Positions 28,463 through 37,769 of a stretch of DNA of 64,000 bases are shown here, one piece after another. The stretch lies in the NCBI RefSeq assembly GCF_017810075.1, contig NZ_JADNYK010000008.1, positions 1 through 64,000 on the forward strand, in the 5' to 3' direction. The notes below the pieces were generated by a model. The model searched no databases and had not been told where the DNA came from. It worked only from the letters and a program-made list of their open reading frames with translations. Source of the DNA: Pseudozobellia sp. WGM2. Its GTDB lineage: Bacteria; Bacteroidota; Bacteroidia; Flavobacteriales; Flavobacteriaceae. Within the stretch, counting starts at the first letter, position 1; the number at the start of each line of letters is the position of its first letter. A program made the position numbers and the translations under genes.

Positions 28463-28577
28463 TAATTTCGATGGGGGTTATAGAAAATTGCTATGAAAAA
28501 GTTTATTCTATACCGCACTACGAACAAATAGTTAGGTTATTTAAGAACGTGCCCTCTAAATGAGGGCATGTTTTTTA
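28463..28577 (+). ncRNA. Candidate small RNA or leader-peptide transcript
   Basis: Runs from a promoter-like element (28463-28470) to an intrinsic terminator (28547-28577) with no normal gene. Inside are an inverted repeat TATAGAA/TTCTATA (28479-28485, 28506-28512) and a 12-codon frame MKKFILYRTTNK at 28493-28531. The core AAATTGCTATGAA is shared exactly with a similar region at 60814. Confidence 0.4.
28547..28577 (+). terminator. Orphan intrinsic terminator
   Basis: Stem ACGTGCCCTC / GAGGGCATGT (one G-U pair), loop TAAAT, then a T run. No annotated plus-strand gene lies upstream, which supports a small transcript here. Confidence 0.85.
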
Positions 28578-28743
28578 TATAAAATTAAATTCTGCCACCG
28601 ACCCATTTGAATCTTATATTCTACTTGTTAAAAATTGACTATCTCATATTGTAGTGAAGAAATCATTTGAACGGTCTCGACAGCGTACCGTAAAATAACT
28701 ATCTTGGCATACATTAATTACGAATTTAATAGTAATTCTTATC

Positions 28744-28751
28744 TACTTTTG
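28744..28751 (+). promoter_or_regulatory. Candidate promoter -7 element TACTTTTG
   Basis: Exact TAnnTTTG match, 90 bp before the fabH-like ATG, giving a long 5' leader. Confidence 0.4.
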
Positions 28752-28841
28752 TATTTCTTTATTTGTATTCATGTAAATAGAAGATTGTTTTACGAATACA
28801 TCGGAAAGAGATGAACTAAATTTTTTGTATAATTATAGATT

Positions 28842-29849
28842 ATGTACAACTCAAAAATTACAGGGCTCGGTTATTATGTTCCAGATAATGTCGTATCGAA
28901 CGATGATTTATCAAAAATCATGGATACAAACGATGAATGGATTCAAGAACGAACCGGAATTAAGGAAAGAAGGCATGTGGTTCCCGAACAAGACACGACT
29001 ACAAGTATGGGGGTCAAAGCTGCGAAAGTAGCAATAGAAAGAGCTGGTATAGATAAAGATGACATCGATTTTATTGTATTTGCCACATTAAGTCCTGATT
29101 ATTATTTTCCAGGTCCGGGGGTTTTGGTACAACGTGACCTAGGTATAAAGACAGTTGGTGCTTTAGATGTTAGAAATCAGTGTTCGGGCTTTGTTTATGC
29201 ACTATCTGTTGCAGATCAGTACATAAAAAGTGGTATGTACAAAAATATTTTGGTTATTGGTTCCGAGTTGCATTCAAGAGGTCTTGATATGACAACTAGA
29301 GGTAGGGCCGTATCAGTAATTTTTGGTGATGGTGCCGGTGCTGCGGTCCTAAGCCGTGAAGAAGATACGACCAAGGGTGTGCTATCTACACATTTACATT
29401 CTGAAGGTCAGCATGCAGAAGAACTCTCGTTGATTGCACCGGGCATGGGTAAGCGATGGGTGACCGATATATTAGAGGAAAATGACCCTCAAGACGAATC
29501 GTACTACCCGCATATGAATGGTCAATTTGTTTTTAAGAATGCTGTAGTTCGTTTTAGTGAGGTTATTTTAGAAGGATTGAAGGCCAACAACCTTCAGCCA
29601 ACGGATATCGATTTATTGGTGCCACATCAAGCTAACTTGAGAATTTCTCAATTTATTCAGAAACAATTTGGTTTAGCTGACGATCAGGTTTTTAATAACA
29701 TAATGAAGTACGGTAATACTACGGCAGCATCTATACCAATAGCTTTGACAGAGGCTTGGGAAGCCGGTAAAATTAAAAGCGGAGACTTGGTGGTTCTGGC
29801 AGCATTTGGCAGTGGTTTCACATGGGGTAGCGCTATCATAAAGTGGTAG
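28842..29849 (+). CDS. 3-Oxoacyl-ACP synthase III family protein (FabH-like)
   Basis: 335 residues. Thiolase-fold condensing enzyme; the Cys-His-Asn triad is visible in RNQCSGF, VPHQANLRI and KYGNTTAAS, and the GDGAGAAVLS loop and DEWIQERTGI N-terminus are typical. FabH starts fatty acid synthesis by joining acetyl-CoA or branched acyl-CoA to malonyl-ACP. Unlike the housekeeping fabH it is not next to plsX or rpmF and stands alone with its own terminator, and it is a little longer (DILEENDPQDESYYP insertion), so it may be a specialised paralogue. Start ATG 28842. Confidence 0.92.
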   Translation: MYNSKITGLGYYVPDNVVSNDDLSKIMDTNDEWIQERTGIKERRHVVPEQDTTTSMGVKAAKVAIERAGIDKDDIDFIVFATLSPDYYFPGPGVLVQRDLGIKTVGALDVRNQCSGFVYALSVADQYIKSGMYKNILVIGSELHSRGLDMTTRGRAVSVIFGDGAGAAVLSREEDTTKGVLSTHLHSEGQHAEELSLIAPGMGKRWVTDILEENDPQDESYYPHMNGQFVFKNAVVRFSEVILEGLKANNLQPTDIDLLVPHQANLRISQFIQKQFGLADDQVFNNIMKYGNTTAASIPIALTEAWEAGKIKSGDLVVLAAFGSGFTWGSAIIKW

Positions 29850-29862
29850 AAAGTATAGAACA

Positions 29863-29892
29863 CAAAACCCCGATGTCTCCATCGGGGTTTCT
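29863..29892 (+). terminator. Intrinsic terminator
   Basis: AAACCCCGATG-tctc-CATCGGGGTTT perfect stem, short T run. Ends the fabH-like gene. Confidence 0.88.
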
Positions 29893-30051
29893 GTCATTGA
29901 CTCCACTATACTAAACACTAACCATTAACTATAAATTATAGCTTCATCAACAACTTTTATCATATGGTTTCAACTATAGCCTATTATTATTAGACGATGG
30001 TGAATCTTAAAAGTTACAAATATTCGTAAACTTTAACATACCTCTATATAG

Positions 30052-30411
30052 ATGAAAAAAACACTTGTTCTTGGCGCCTCCCTAAAACAAAATCGTTATA
30101 GTAACCTTGCTGTGAACCGTCTTGTAGAGCATAATATTGATACTGTAGCATTTGGTCTGAAGGAAGGTAAAATCAGAGACATACAAATAAAGACCAATTT
30201 TGATGATTTTCAAAATGTTCATACTATTACTTTATATATTGGTGCAAAGCGTCAGCCTGAATATATCGACAAAATCTTACAACTGAAACCAAAGCGCGTT
30301 ATTTTCAATCCAGGAACTGAGAACCCAGAATTTTATAAAAAACTCGCAGAAAATGGGATCAAGGCAGAGGTCGCCTGTACTTTGGTACTTTTAGCAACCG
30401 GCCAGTATTAA
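30052..30411 (+). CDS. CoA-binding domain protein (YccU-type)
   Basis: 119 residues forming a single Rossmann-like CoA_binding_2 domain: KTLVLGASLKQNRYSNLAV at the N-terminus, then IGAKRQPEYIDKILQLKPKRVIFNPG and ENGIKAEVACTLVLL. Stand-alone domains like this bind CoA or nucleotide in structures, but the biological role is not settled. Cytoplasmic, no signal peptide. Converges with the symporter gene on the other strand, with 77 bp between. Confidence 0.88.
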   Translation: MKKTLVLGASLKQNRYSNLAVNRLVEHNIDTVAFGLKEGKIRDIQIKTNFDDFQNVHTITLYIGAKRQPEYIDKILQLKPKRVIFNPGTENPEFYKKLAENGIKAEVACTLVLLATGQY

Positions 30412-30488
30412 ATTCTCTGACAGAAGAATCAGTACGATTTTTCGCATCAAAGTTTAACATTTGAAGTTCTCTCATTCTCAAAATTCTA

Positions 30489-31949
30489 TTAGTCCTTTTT
30501 TCGAATGAACCATAAACCTATGAAGGTTAATAGCCCATTGATGGGTAGTAGTTCATAGCCAATTTGATATCCGCCCAGTGCATCTGAAGGTATTGATGCA
30601 ATAGCATAGATTAAAATAACTACGAATACGGCTACAAGCCATACATACCGGTCTTTTAATTGATATTTGGTGAAAATTCCGAAAGTGAACAAGCCTAATA
30701 AAGGGCCGTAAGTGTAGGTTGCCACCTGTAATAGGCCGTCTATGACATTGGTGTCTAGAATATGCTTGAACAAGATTACTACCAATATAAGTAAAAGACT
30801 CATTGCTACATGAGTGGTTTTTCTAATCTTTTTTTGGCTCGCTTCGGGTCTTCTTTCGATACCTAAAAAATCGACACAAAATGAGGTGGTCAACGATGTT
30901 AAGGCACTATCGGCGCTGCTGTAAGCGGCAGCGATCAAGCCTAGCATAAATGTTATGGCCACCACGATACCCAATCCACTATTTAAAGCTATTTCAGGAA
31001 AAAGTAAATCTGATTTTGCTTGACCGTTCATTAAAGGTGTAGCAATATTGAATTTATCGGCATAGATGAAAAGCAACGCTCCCAACAATAGAAAGATAAA
31101 ATTGACAATTACTAAAACAAGACTAAGTGAGACTACGTTCTTCTGTGCATCTTTTAATGAGCGACATGTTAAATTCTTCTGCATCATATCTTGGTCAAGA
31201 CCTGTCATACAAATGGTAATGAACATACCTCCTAAAAATGATTTGACAAAATGGGTCTTTCCGAAGAAATCATCGAAGAATATCATTTTACTGTACTGCT
31301 TTAATTCATTAGAACCTAAAAATTCAGAAACGGTCCAATCAAGTTTTTGGTTGATAAAATAAATAGATAGTCCGACAGATAGAAGCATGAATGTGGTTTG
31401 TAAGGTATCCGTCCATACAATAGTTTTGATTCCGCCCCTAAATGTATATATCCATATTAACAAAATAGAGAGTATAACAGTTACTTCAAACCGTACACCG
31501 AGGTCATCAAAAACAAATTGTTGTAGTACAATGGCAACCAGAAATAATCGAAAAGATGCTCCAAGAACACGAGAGATAAAAAAAGACACCGCTCCTACCT
31601 TATAACTTACCGTACCGAAACGTTTTTCAAGGTATTCGTAAATCGAGGTCACATTTAGATTATAGTAAATGGGGAGTAGTACATAGGCGATTACAAGATA
31701 ACCGGCTAGATAGCCAAAAACTACTTGCATGTAACTGAACTCAGAAGTGGCGACCCAACCAGGCACCGAAATAAAGGTTACTCCCGATAGCGACGCGCCG
31801 ACCATGCCAAAAGCCACAAGGTACCAAGGTGATGACTTGCCTGCTTTGAAAAAGTCCACATTAGAATCATTTTTTCCAGTGAAATAGGAAATTAATAAGA
31901 GCAGTAAAAAATAGGCTCCAATTAGAATAAGAATGTGGATGGCGGTCAT
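30489..31949 (-). CDS. SSS-family sodium:solute symporter
   Basis: 486 residues, about 13 membrane segments. Family signatures: [18 protein letters not shown] near the N-terminus, [20 protein letters not shown], and [24 protein letters not shown]. The last two are the SLC5 core. The subgroup is the uncharacterised Bacteroidota type often found next to catabolic or sialic acid/amino sugar genes; the substrate cannot be read. Its start is 243 bp from the divergent susC gene, so it could serve the same nutrient, but no enzyme gene links them. Confidence 0.9.
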   Translation of the reverse strand: MTAIHILILIGAYFLLLLLISYFTGKNDSNVDFFKAGKSSPWYLVAFGMVGASLSGVTFISVPGWVATSEFSYMQVVFGYLAGYLVIAYVLLPIYYNLNVTSIYEYLEKRFGTVSYKVGAVSFFISRVLGASFRLFLVAIVLQQFVFDDLGVRFEVTVILSILLIWIYTFRGGIKTIVWTDTLQTTFMLLSVGLSIYFINQKLDWTVSEFLGSNELKQYSKMIFFDDFFGKTHFVKSFLGGMFITICMTGLDQDMMQKNLTCRSLKDAQKNVVSLSLVLVIVNFIFLLLGALLFIYADKFNIATPLMNGQAKSDLLFPEIALNSGLGIVVAITFMLGLIAAAYSSADSALTSLTTSFCVDFLGIERRPEASQKKIRKTTHVAMSLLLILVVILFKHILDTNVIDGLLQVATYTYGPLLGLFTFGIFTKYQLKDRYVWLVAVFVVILIYAIASIPSDALGGYQIGYELLPINGLLTFIGLWFIRKKD

Positions 31950-32163
31950 GAAACTTTAATTTCGCCACAAATTACGAAAAGTTGAATAGTAAAATTTACT
32001 AATGAATAATTGAAATCTTAAAAGAAGTACCTGTTAAATTCCAAATTCATAAAAATGCATCCTCCATGTATTTTATCGATTAATCACAACTTTTTAACGA
32101 TAATTTAACGTGTTGATAGGTATCGTAGCAGAGGAGAAATACTACATTCACATGTTAATTTAT

Positions 32164-32175
32164 GTTAACGTTAAC
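32164..32175. promoter_or_regulatory. Palindrome GTTAACGTTAAC upstream of susC
   Basis: Perfect 12-bp palindrome with a central CG, 17 bp before the susC ATG. Additional TTAACG words occur near 32095 and 32105. Shape fits a LacI-type or other dimeric repressor site. Confidence 0.4.
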
Positions 32176-32192
32176 TAAAAAGAAACTAAATT

Positions 32193-35100
32193 ATGAGGGG
32201 AACAATCTTAAAAAGCTTTCTGCTTGTCGGGGCATTTTTATGTTATGGCATCAGTATGGCGCAAACAGTAAGTGGAAACGTTTCAGATGAGACCGGCCCG
32301 TTAGCCGGTGCGAACGTTTTAGTAAAAGGTACCACTAATGGTACCCAGACCGATTTTGATGGTAACTATACCATATCGAATGTAGGCGGAGACGCTACAA
32401 TAGTATTCAGTTATATTGGATACAAGTCTTCAGAAATTCAAGTAAACGACAGGTCCGAAATCGATGTAGTTCTTCAGCAAGACGCTTCTGAACTAGAGGA
32501 AGTAGTGCTTATTGGTTACGGTAGTCAGAGAAAGTCTGACCTTACCGGTGCAGTAGGGCAGGTCGATGCTGATGAGCTTCAAGAAAGACCGGTACAATCG
32601 TTGAACCAATCGCTGGCCGGTAGAATTGCCGGTGTTCAGGTAAATACCAACTCAGGTCGTCCGGGAGGTAAAACCAATGTAAGGATCAGGGGGTTCAGTT
32701 CGATTAATTCTTCGAACAATCCACTTTATGTAGTCGATGGGGTGCAATTACCTCAGGGAAACTTAGATCAATATAGTTCTGCAATAGATTTTTTAAATCC
32801 GAATGACGTCGTGTCCATTGAGGTATTAAAAGATGCTTCTTCGACGGCAATTTATGGGGCCCGAGGGGCGAATGGGGTTATTTTAGTAACAACAAAGAGA
32901 GGTCGTGCCGGCCAAGGTCGAATAAGCTACAGTGTAGAATACAATGTCAAAGAGTTCGGCCCTAATAGAGCTGAAGTTTTAAATTCTGAAGAATATTTAA
33001 GGGTAGAACAGCTATCTTGGGAAAATACACAAAAATTCGACCCTGAAGGATGGGCCAATGGCAACTATGCGCAATACGAGCCTAGATTGAAAAGGGCCGA
33101 CCCCTTAATTGCACCATTATTCGATAGTAATGGTAATGCCCTTTATGACACGAACTGGGCAAAAGAGGTACAGCAACATAGATTGTCTCAAAATCATCAG
33201 TTGGGCTTTTCTGGAGGTAATGAGAGAACCACCTACGCACTTTCTATGGGAATCAATGATGAACAGGGATTATTGAAAAACACCTATCTAAAACGTTATT
33301 CCGGTAGGTTTTCAATCGATGATCAAATTAAAGAGTGGGTCAAAATCGGCGGTACATTAAGTTATAATTATCAAACGGAAAATTTGGCCGACACAAATGA
33401 TCAGGTACCACGAAGAATGGTAGAAGATTTTCCGTTTCTACCGGTTCGCTATCCTGCGGGTCACCCTAGGGAAGGTATTTTTGCAGACAACAGAGATTAT
33501 CCCTTTGCCGAGGGTACATTTAGTTCGGTTCACCGCCTAGATGGCCAACAGTATATTCTAAATACCCAGACCGCATCGGGTAGTGCATATTCCAATATCA
33601 GCTTTACCGATGAACTTCAAATGCGATCAGTGGTCGGTGCAAATGTTATTACTCAAGAAAACCCGGAATTTCGTGATGCTACTTTGGCAGGCAACAGTCA
33701 GGCTTTTGCGTCTTCAAGTAGCAATAAAGAGATTTTCTGGTCTATTGAAAACTACCTGACCTACGATAAACAAATAAACGAGAACAACTCATTAACGGCT
33801 TTGTTAGGTCTATCTTGGCAGCAAACGAACTCTTTTTTCTTTAATGCCGAGGCCAATAATTTTCCTACTGATTACTTTGAATATAATAACCTTGGGGCAG
33901 GTTCCAACAATATTCGGGTGGGTTCAAATTCTGAAAGAGAAGCATTGAACTCTTACTTTGGTAGAGTTAATTATAACCTACACGGCAAGTATCTTTTCAC
34001 CGTTACGGGTAGGGCAGATGGTTCCTCGAAATTTGGAGACAACAATAAGTTTTCTTTCTTTCCTTCTGCGGCGGTTGCTTGGAGAATTTCTGATGAAAAC
34101 TTTTTGGTTGACAGCGAAACCATATCGAACCTAAAGTTAAGAACGAGTTACGGTTTAACAGGTAATTCTGAAATCGCCCCATACAGTTCCTTGTCATTAT
34201 TAGGTTCGGATTATCAGACCATTTGGGGAGGTAGTTTAGTTGGAGGCACAGGGTTGAATAGACTGGAAAACCCAGATTTAAAATGGGAGAAAACAGCACA
34301 GTACGATGTAGGTCTCGAAGTCGGCCTGTTCAATAACCGTATAGGTATTGAAGCGGATGTATATTATAGAAAGACTACCGATATGCTGTTAGATGCTCCG
34401 GTGCCGAATACTTCGGGTTATACTACTATAAAGAGAAATGTAGGCTCTATGGAAAATAAGGGGCTTGAAATTTCGCTAAATACGGTTAATGTAAACTTAG
34501 ACGATTTTAATTGGACTACAAATTTCAATATTACAATGAATCGTAATAAGGTGCTTTCGCTTGCCACGCCTTCCGATATTTTTGGGGTAGGGGGGCCTGG
34601 TATAACCAATCCCACAAACGTAATTCGTATTGGTGAACCTGTCGGTTCATTCTGGGGGCTTACGCGATTGGGCGTGTGGGGTACAGATGAGGCGGAAGAA
34701 GCTGCCAGTTTTGTCAGTTATAGAAATGGTTTGACCTTATTGCCTGGAGATATTAAGTATAAAGATTTCAACGGTGATAAAATCATCAATGATGAAGACC
34801 GAACAATTATAGGTAATGGCTATCCTACAGCTTCCGGTAGTTTTATTAATAATTTCACTTATAAAGGATTGGATCTAACTGTTGATCTTCAATACTCATG
34901 GGGTAACGATGTGATGGATATGAACCTTCACTCCAGTGAAGACCGACAGGCTTTGGCCAACAGTTATAGAACTGTACTTAATGCGTGGACCCCTGATAAC
35001 CAAAATACTATGATTGCTCAAGTGCGTGATACTCGTGCAGGGTATGTGACCACTGTAGATTCTCATTGGATTAAAGATGGCTCATTTCTAAGAGGTCGAA

Positions 35101-35339
35101 ATCTAATCTTGGGCTATTCTTTTCAACCCCAATTGTTGGAGAGATTGTATTTGAACAAATTAAGAATTTATGCCTCGACACAAAACTTCTTTTTATGGGT
35201 AGACGATGAATTGATCGGGGATCCTGAAGTAACGCCTATACGCGGTAATGAAGGTAGTAATGTATTTTCACAAGGTATGAAATGGCACGAGTACCCGAGG
35301 TCTACCACGTTTGTATTAGGTCTTCAGGTGGGTATTTAA
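32193..35339 (+). CDS. SusC/RagA-type TonB-dependent outer-membrane receptor
   Basis: 1,048 residues. Signal peptide about 1-24; carboxypeptidase-regulatory-like domain (VSGNVSDETGPLAGANVLVKGT) about 25-100; plug with LIGYGSQRKSDLTGAV, VRIRGFSS and NPLYVVDG; then a 22-strand barrel to a C-terminal beta strand ending LQVGI. SusC proteins import oligomers bound by the SusD lipoprotein, powered by TonB. It starts a two-gene operon with susD. No glycosidase, peptidase or sensor is adjacent, so the substrate is unknown. The upstream 243 bp carry a palindromic site. Confidence 0.95.
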   Translation: MRGTILKSFLLVGAFLCYGISMAQTVSGNVSDETGPLAGANVLVKGTTNGTQTDFDGNYTISNVGGDATIVFSYIGYKSSEIQVNDRSEIDVVLQQDASELEEVVLIGYGSQRKSDLTGAVGQVDADELQERPVQSLNQSLAGRIAGVQVNTNSGRPGGKTNVRIRGFSSINSSNNPLYVVDGVQLPQGNLDQYSSAIDFLNPNDVVSIEVLKDASSTAIYGARGANGVILVTTKRGRAGQGRISYSVEYNVKEFGPNRAEVLNSEEYLRVEQLSWENTQKFDPEGWANGNYAQYEPRLKRADPLIAPLFDSNGNALYDTNWAKEVQQHRLSQNHQLGFSGGNERTTYALSMGINDEQGLLKNTYLKRYSGRFSIDDQIKEWVKIGGTLSYNYQTENLADTNDQVPRRMVEDFPFLPVRYPAGHPREGIFADNRDYPFAEGTFSSVHRLDGQQYILNTQTASGSAYSNISFTDELQMRSVVGANVITQENPEFRDATLAGNSQAFASSSSNKEIFWSIENYLTYDKQINENNSLTALLGLSWQQTNSFFFNAEANNFPTDYFEYNNLGAGSNNIRVGSNSEREALNSYFGRVNYNLHGKYLFTVTGRADGSSKFGDNNKFSFFPSAAVAWRISDENFLVDSETISNLKLRTSYGLTGNSEIAPYSSLSLLGSDYQTIWGGSLVGGTGLNRLENPDLKWEKTAQYDVGLEVGLFNNRIGIEADVYYRKTTDMLLDAPVPNTSGYTTIKRNVGSMENKGLEISLNTVNVNLDDFNWTTNFNITMNRNKVLSLATPSDIFGVGGPGITNPTNVIRIGEPVGSFWGLTRLGVWGTDEAEEAASFVSYRNGLTLLPGDIKYKDFNGDKIINDEDRTIIGNGYPTASGSFINNFTYKGLDLTVDLQYSWGNDVMDMNLHSSEDRQALANSYRTVLNAWTPDNQNTMIAQVRDTRAGYVTTVDSHWIKDGSFLRGRNLILGYSFQPQLLERLYLNKLRIYASTQNFFLWVDDELIGDPEVTPIRGNEGSNVFSQGMKWHEYPRSTTFVLGLQVGI

Positions 35340-35362
35340 CAAATCAAAAAAGAAAAGATATT

Positions 35363-36901
35363 ATGAAAATAAATATAAAATATTTTACAACGAAAACTAT
35401 GGGGCTAGTTGCCCTGTTCTTAGGAGCCGTAAGTTGTTCTGATTTTCTAGATGAGCAAGACCCTTCTAATTTACAACCAACAAGTTTTTATACAACAGCT
35501 ACTCATGCAGAAGCCGCCATAGCCGCTGTATATGCCGATGCGAGATTTATTGGTGATGGGGCCGGTATATTCTCTTCTAACTGGCAATTTTTGATGGCTC
35601 CTACAGGAACCACAACAACGGAGACCGCGCAAAACTCTGATTTAAACAACCTGTATTCGCTATCTTTTGACGACAACACCTTGCATATTAGAAATTGGTG
35701 GCGCGGTATCTATAAAGTAATCGCGAATGCGAATTTAGTACTGGAGAATGTTCCCGGTATAGATATGGACGATGCCCAGAAGAACCAAGTTTTAGGCGAA
35801 GCGAAATTTTTAAGGGCATGGGCCTACTTTTATGCTGTTCGTATTTGGGGTGATGTGCCATTGATAACTGCTCCTCAGAAGAGTGCTGAATCTGAAGACT
35901 TTTTCCCTACTAGGGCATCTCAACAAGAAGTTTATACGCTAATCGTATCTGATTTATTGGAAGCAGAGAACGCAGGATTGCCATGGACCAATGATTCTGG
36001 CCGTGTATCACAATCGGCAGTTAAAACTTTGTTGTCGAAAGTATATCTAACGATGGCAGGTGCACCGATCAACGAAACGGCACGGTATGCAGATGCAGCT
36101 GCCAAGGCGAAAGAAGTTATTGATAACGCCGGTCCACTTCGTTTGTTCGATACCTATAATGAAGTACATCTTGAGACTCTAAATAATATGGGAGAACATA
36201 TTTTTAGCTTACAGTACAACGATTTAGTCGCGGGCAATCCTATGGGTAATATGTTTCCTAATTTTCAACCGGTAACCTATCGGGGTCCGTCAGGTACAGG
36301 TAGTACTATACCCGATATCGATTTTTATAATTCTTTTGAAGATGGCGACCTAAGAAAAGAAAATCAGGAAGGTTGGTTTTATACAAGTTATTTCGAAAAT
36401 GGTAGTGGAGATTCCATTAACCTGGGCAAACCTTATATTTTCAAGCATTTTAATGTGATTGCCAATGGTAGTCAAGGAGTAGAGGGCACTGCAAAGGATA
36501 ATTTAAACCTGCCAATTTTTAGATATGCAGAGGTGCTTCTGATTTATGCGGAAGCTGAAAACGCGGTTAATGGACCAGGGCAAGAGGCGTATGATGCCCT
36601 TAAGGCTATAAGAGATAGAGCTGAGTTAGACACGCCCGCATTAGGCTCGTTTAACCAACAATCTTTTCAGGAAGCAGTTTGGACGGAAAGATGGCATGAA
36701 CTCTGTTTTGAAATGAAAGTTTGGTTCGATATGGTACGCCTGAGAAAGGTGTACAATAGTACGACGGGAGGCTTTGATGATTTTATAGGGCATGTTAACC
36801 TGAATTCAGATCAGGCGTTACAAGAGAAGCATTTGTTGTTCCCCTTACCGGAACAAGAAATTATCAATAGTCCTAATCTGACACAAAACACGGGTTACTA
36901 G
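35363..36901 (+). CDS. SusD/RagB-type surface lipoprotein
   Basis: 512 residues from ATG 35363 (a longer open frame begins within susC at 35282 but lacks a signal). Lipobox LGAVSC with Cys25 as the lipidated residue. TPR-rich SusD fold: VLGEAKFLRAWAYFYAVRIWGDVPLI is the classic RagB signature, with the C-terminal ...AEVLLIYAEAENA and WTERWHELCFEMKVWFDMVRLRK. Captures substrate as the lid of the SusC barrel. Follows susC by 23 bp and is closed by a strong terminator. Confidence 0.95.
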   Translation: MKINIKYFTTKTMGLVALFLGAVSCSDFLDEQDPSNLQPTSFYTTATHAEAAIAAVYADARFIGDGAGIFSSNWQFLMAPTGTTTTETAQNSDLNNLYSLSFDDNTLHIRNWWRGIYKVIANANLVLENVPGIDMDDAQKNQVLGEAKFLRAWAYFYAVRIWGDVPLITAPQKSAESEDFFPTRASQQEVYTLIVSDLLEAENAGLPWTNDSGRVSQSAVKTLLSKVYLTMAGAPINETARYADAAAKAKEVIDNAGPLRLFDTYNEVHLETLNNMGEHIFSLQYNDLVAGNPMGNMFPNFQPVTYRGPSGTGSTIPDIDFYNSFEDGDLRKENQEGWFYTSYFENGSGDSINLGKPYIFKHFNVIANGSQGVEGTAKDNLNLPIFRYAEVLLIYAEAENAVNGPGQEAYDALKAIRDRAELDTPALGSFNQQSFQEAVWTERWHELCFEMKVWFDMVRLRKVYNSTTGGFDDFIGHVNLNSDQALQEKHLLFPLPEQEIINSPNLTQNTGY

Positions 36902-36946
36902 ACTTTCTTTTAATCACTTCTAAAGAAAGGTTTCTCAATTGATATC

Positions 36947-36976
36947 AAAAAAGCGGGGCAATGCCCCGCTTTTCTA
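36947..36976 (+). terminator. Intrinsic terminator of susCD
   Basis: AAGCGGGGC-aat-GCCCCGCTT perfect 9-bp stem followed by TTCTATTTT. Confidence 0.9.
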
Positions 36977-37040
36977 TTTTAAGAACGTTGGTGTAGATAG
37001 TAAAATCTCTTCCATGAATATAAGAACACATATAAAATTG

Positions 37041-37048
37041 TAATTTTG
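37041..37048 (+). promoter_or_regulatory. Candidate promoter -7 element TAATTTTG
   Basis: Exact TAnnTTTG, 17 bp before the recR ATG. Confidence 0.55.
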
Positions 37049-37065
37049 TTTCGAAAATTGACGAA

Positions 37066-37686
37066 ATGGATTTTTCCTCCAAACTTCTTGAAAATGCAGT
37101 TTATGAAATGTCGCAGTTGCCCGGTATCGGTAAACGTACGGCATTGCGATTGGTGTTGCATTTGCTAAAACAGCCTCAAGATCAAACTACTAGATTGGTG
37201 TCGGCCTTAGAAAATTTGAGAAGTGAGATTAAATTCTGTGAAAATTGCCACAATATATCTGATTTACCCATATGTGAGATTTGTTCAAACCCCCGGCGCG
37301 ATAAAAGTTTGGTGTGTGTAGTTGAAGATATTCGAGATGTAATGGCTATCGAAAATACGAGTCAGTATAAAGGACTTTACCACGTTTTAGGCGGTAAAAT
37401 TTCACCGATGGAAGGAGTTGGTCCGCAAGATTTGACTATTTCTTCTTTGGTGGGTAAAGTCAAGCAGGGTGAAGTGAAAGAACTTATTTTTGCATTAAGT
37501 TCAACAATGGAGGGCGATACGACCAATTTTTATATCTATAAACAATTGGAAGGGCATGAGGTGAATACATCGACTATAGCAAGAGGTATAGCCGTTGGAG
37601 ATGAATTAGAATATGCCGATGAGGTTACTTTAGGAAGGAGTATCTTGAACAGGATTCCTTTCGAGAATTCTTTAAAAGCAAATTAA
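37066..37686 (+). CDS. recR: Recombination mediator RecR
   Basis: 206 residues. Works with RecO and RecF to load RecA at gaps. Helix-hairpin-helix [16 protein letters not shown]; four-Cys zinc finger [16 protein letters not shown]; Toprim domain from [14 protein letters not shown] through [15 protein letters not shown]-terminal [22 protein letters not shown]. Length matches the family. Short leader from its own -7 element. Confidence 0.96.
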   Translation: MDFSSKLLENAVYEMSQLPGIGKRTALRLVLHLLKQPQDQTTRLVSALENLRSEIKFCENCHNISDLPICEICSNPRRDKSLVCVVEDIRDVMAIENTSQYKGLYHVLGGKISPMEGVGPQDLTISSLVGKVKQGEVKELIFALSSTMEGDTTNFYIYKQLEGHEVNTSTIARGIAVGDELEYADEVTLGRSILNRIPFENSLKAN

Positions 37687-37724
37687 CGAATGCGGTAAAT
37701 GTAATACACTGCTAGTTTTTTTAG

Positions 37725-37732
37725 TATTTTTG
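37725..37732 (+). promoter_or_regulatory. Candidate promoter -7 element TATTTTTG
   Basis: Exact TAnnTTTG, 38 bp before the ATG at 37770. Confidence 0.55.
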
Positions 37733-37769
37733 CAGCAAAATTCAAATATTACAAGTATAAAATAGGAAT

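Larger units (their letters stand above)
28240..28841. other. Intergenic region, 602 bp, htpG/fabH divergent
   Basis: Contains the htpG inverted repeat, a 12-bp perfect inverted repeat (28425-28458), a short MKK reading frame (28493-28531), an orphan terminator (28547-28577), and a -7 element for fabH (28744-28751). Confidence 0.7.

Noticed and set aside
35282-35362. Extended start of susD inside susC
   Set aside because: The extension has no signal character; ATG 35363 begins directly with the lipoprotein signal.
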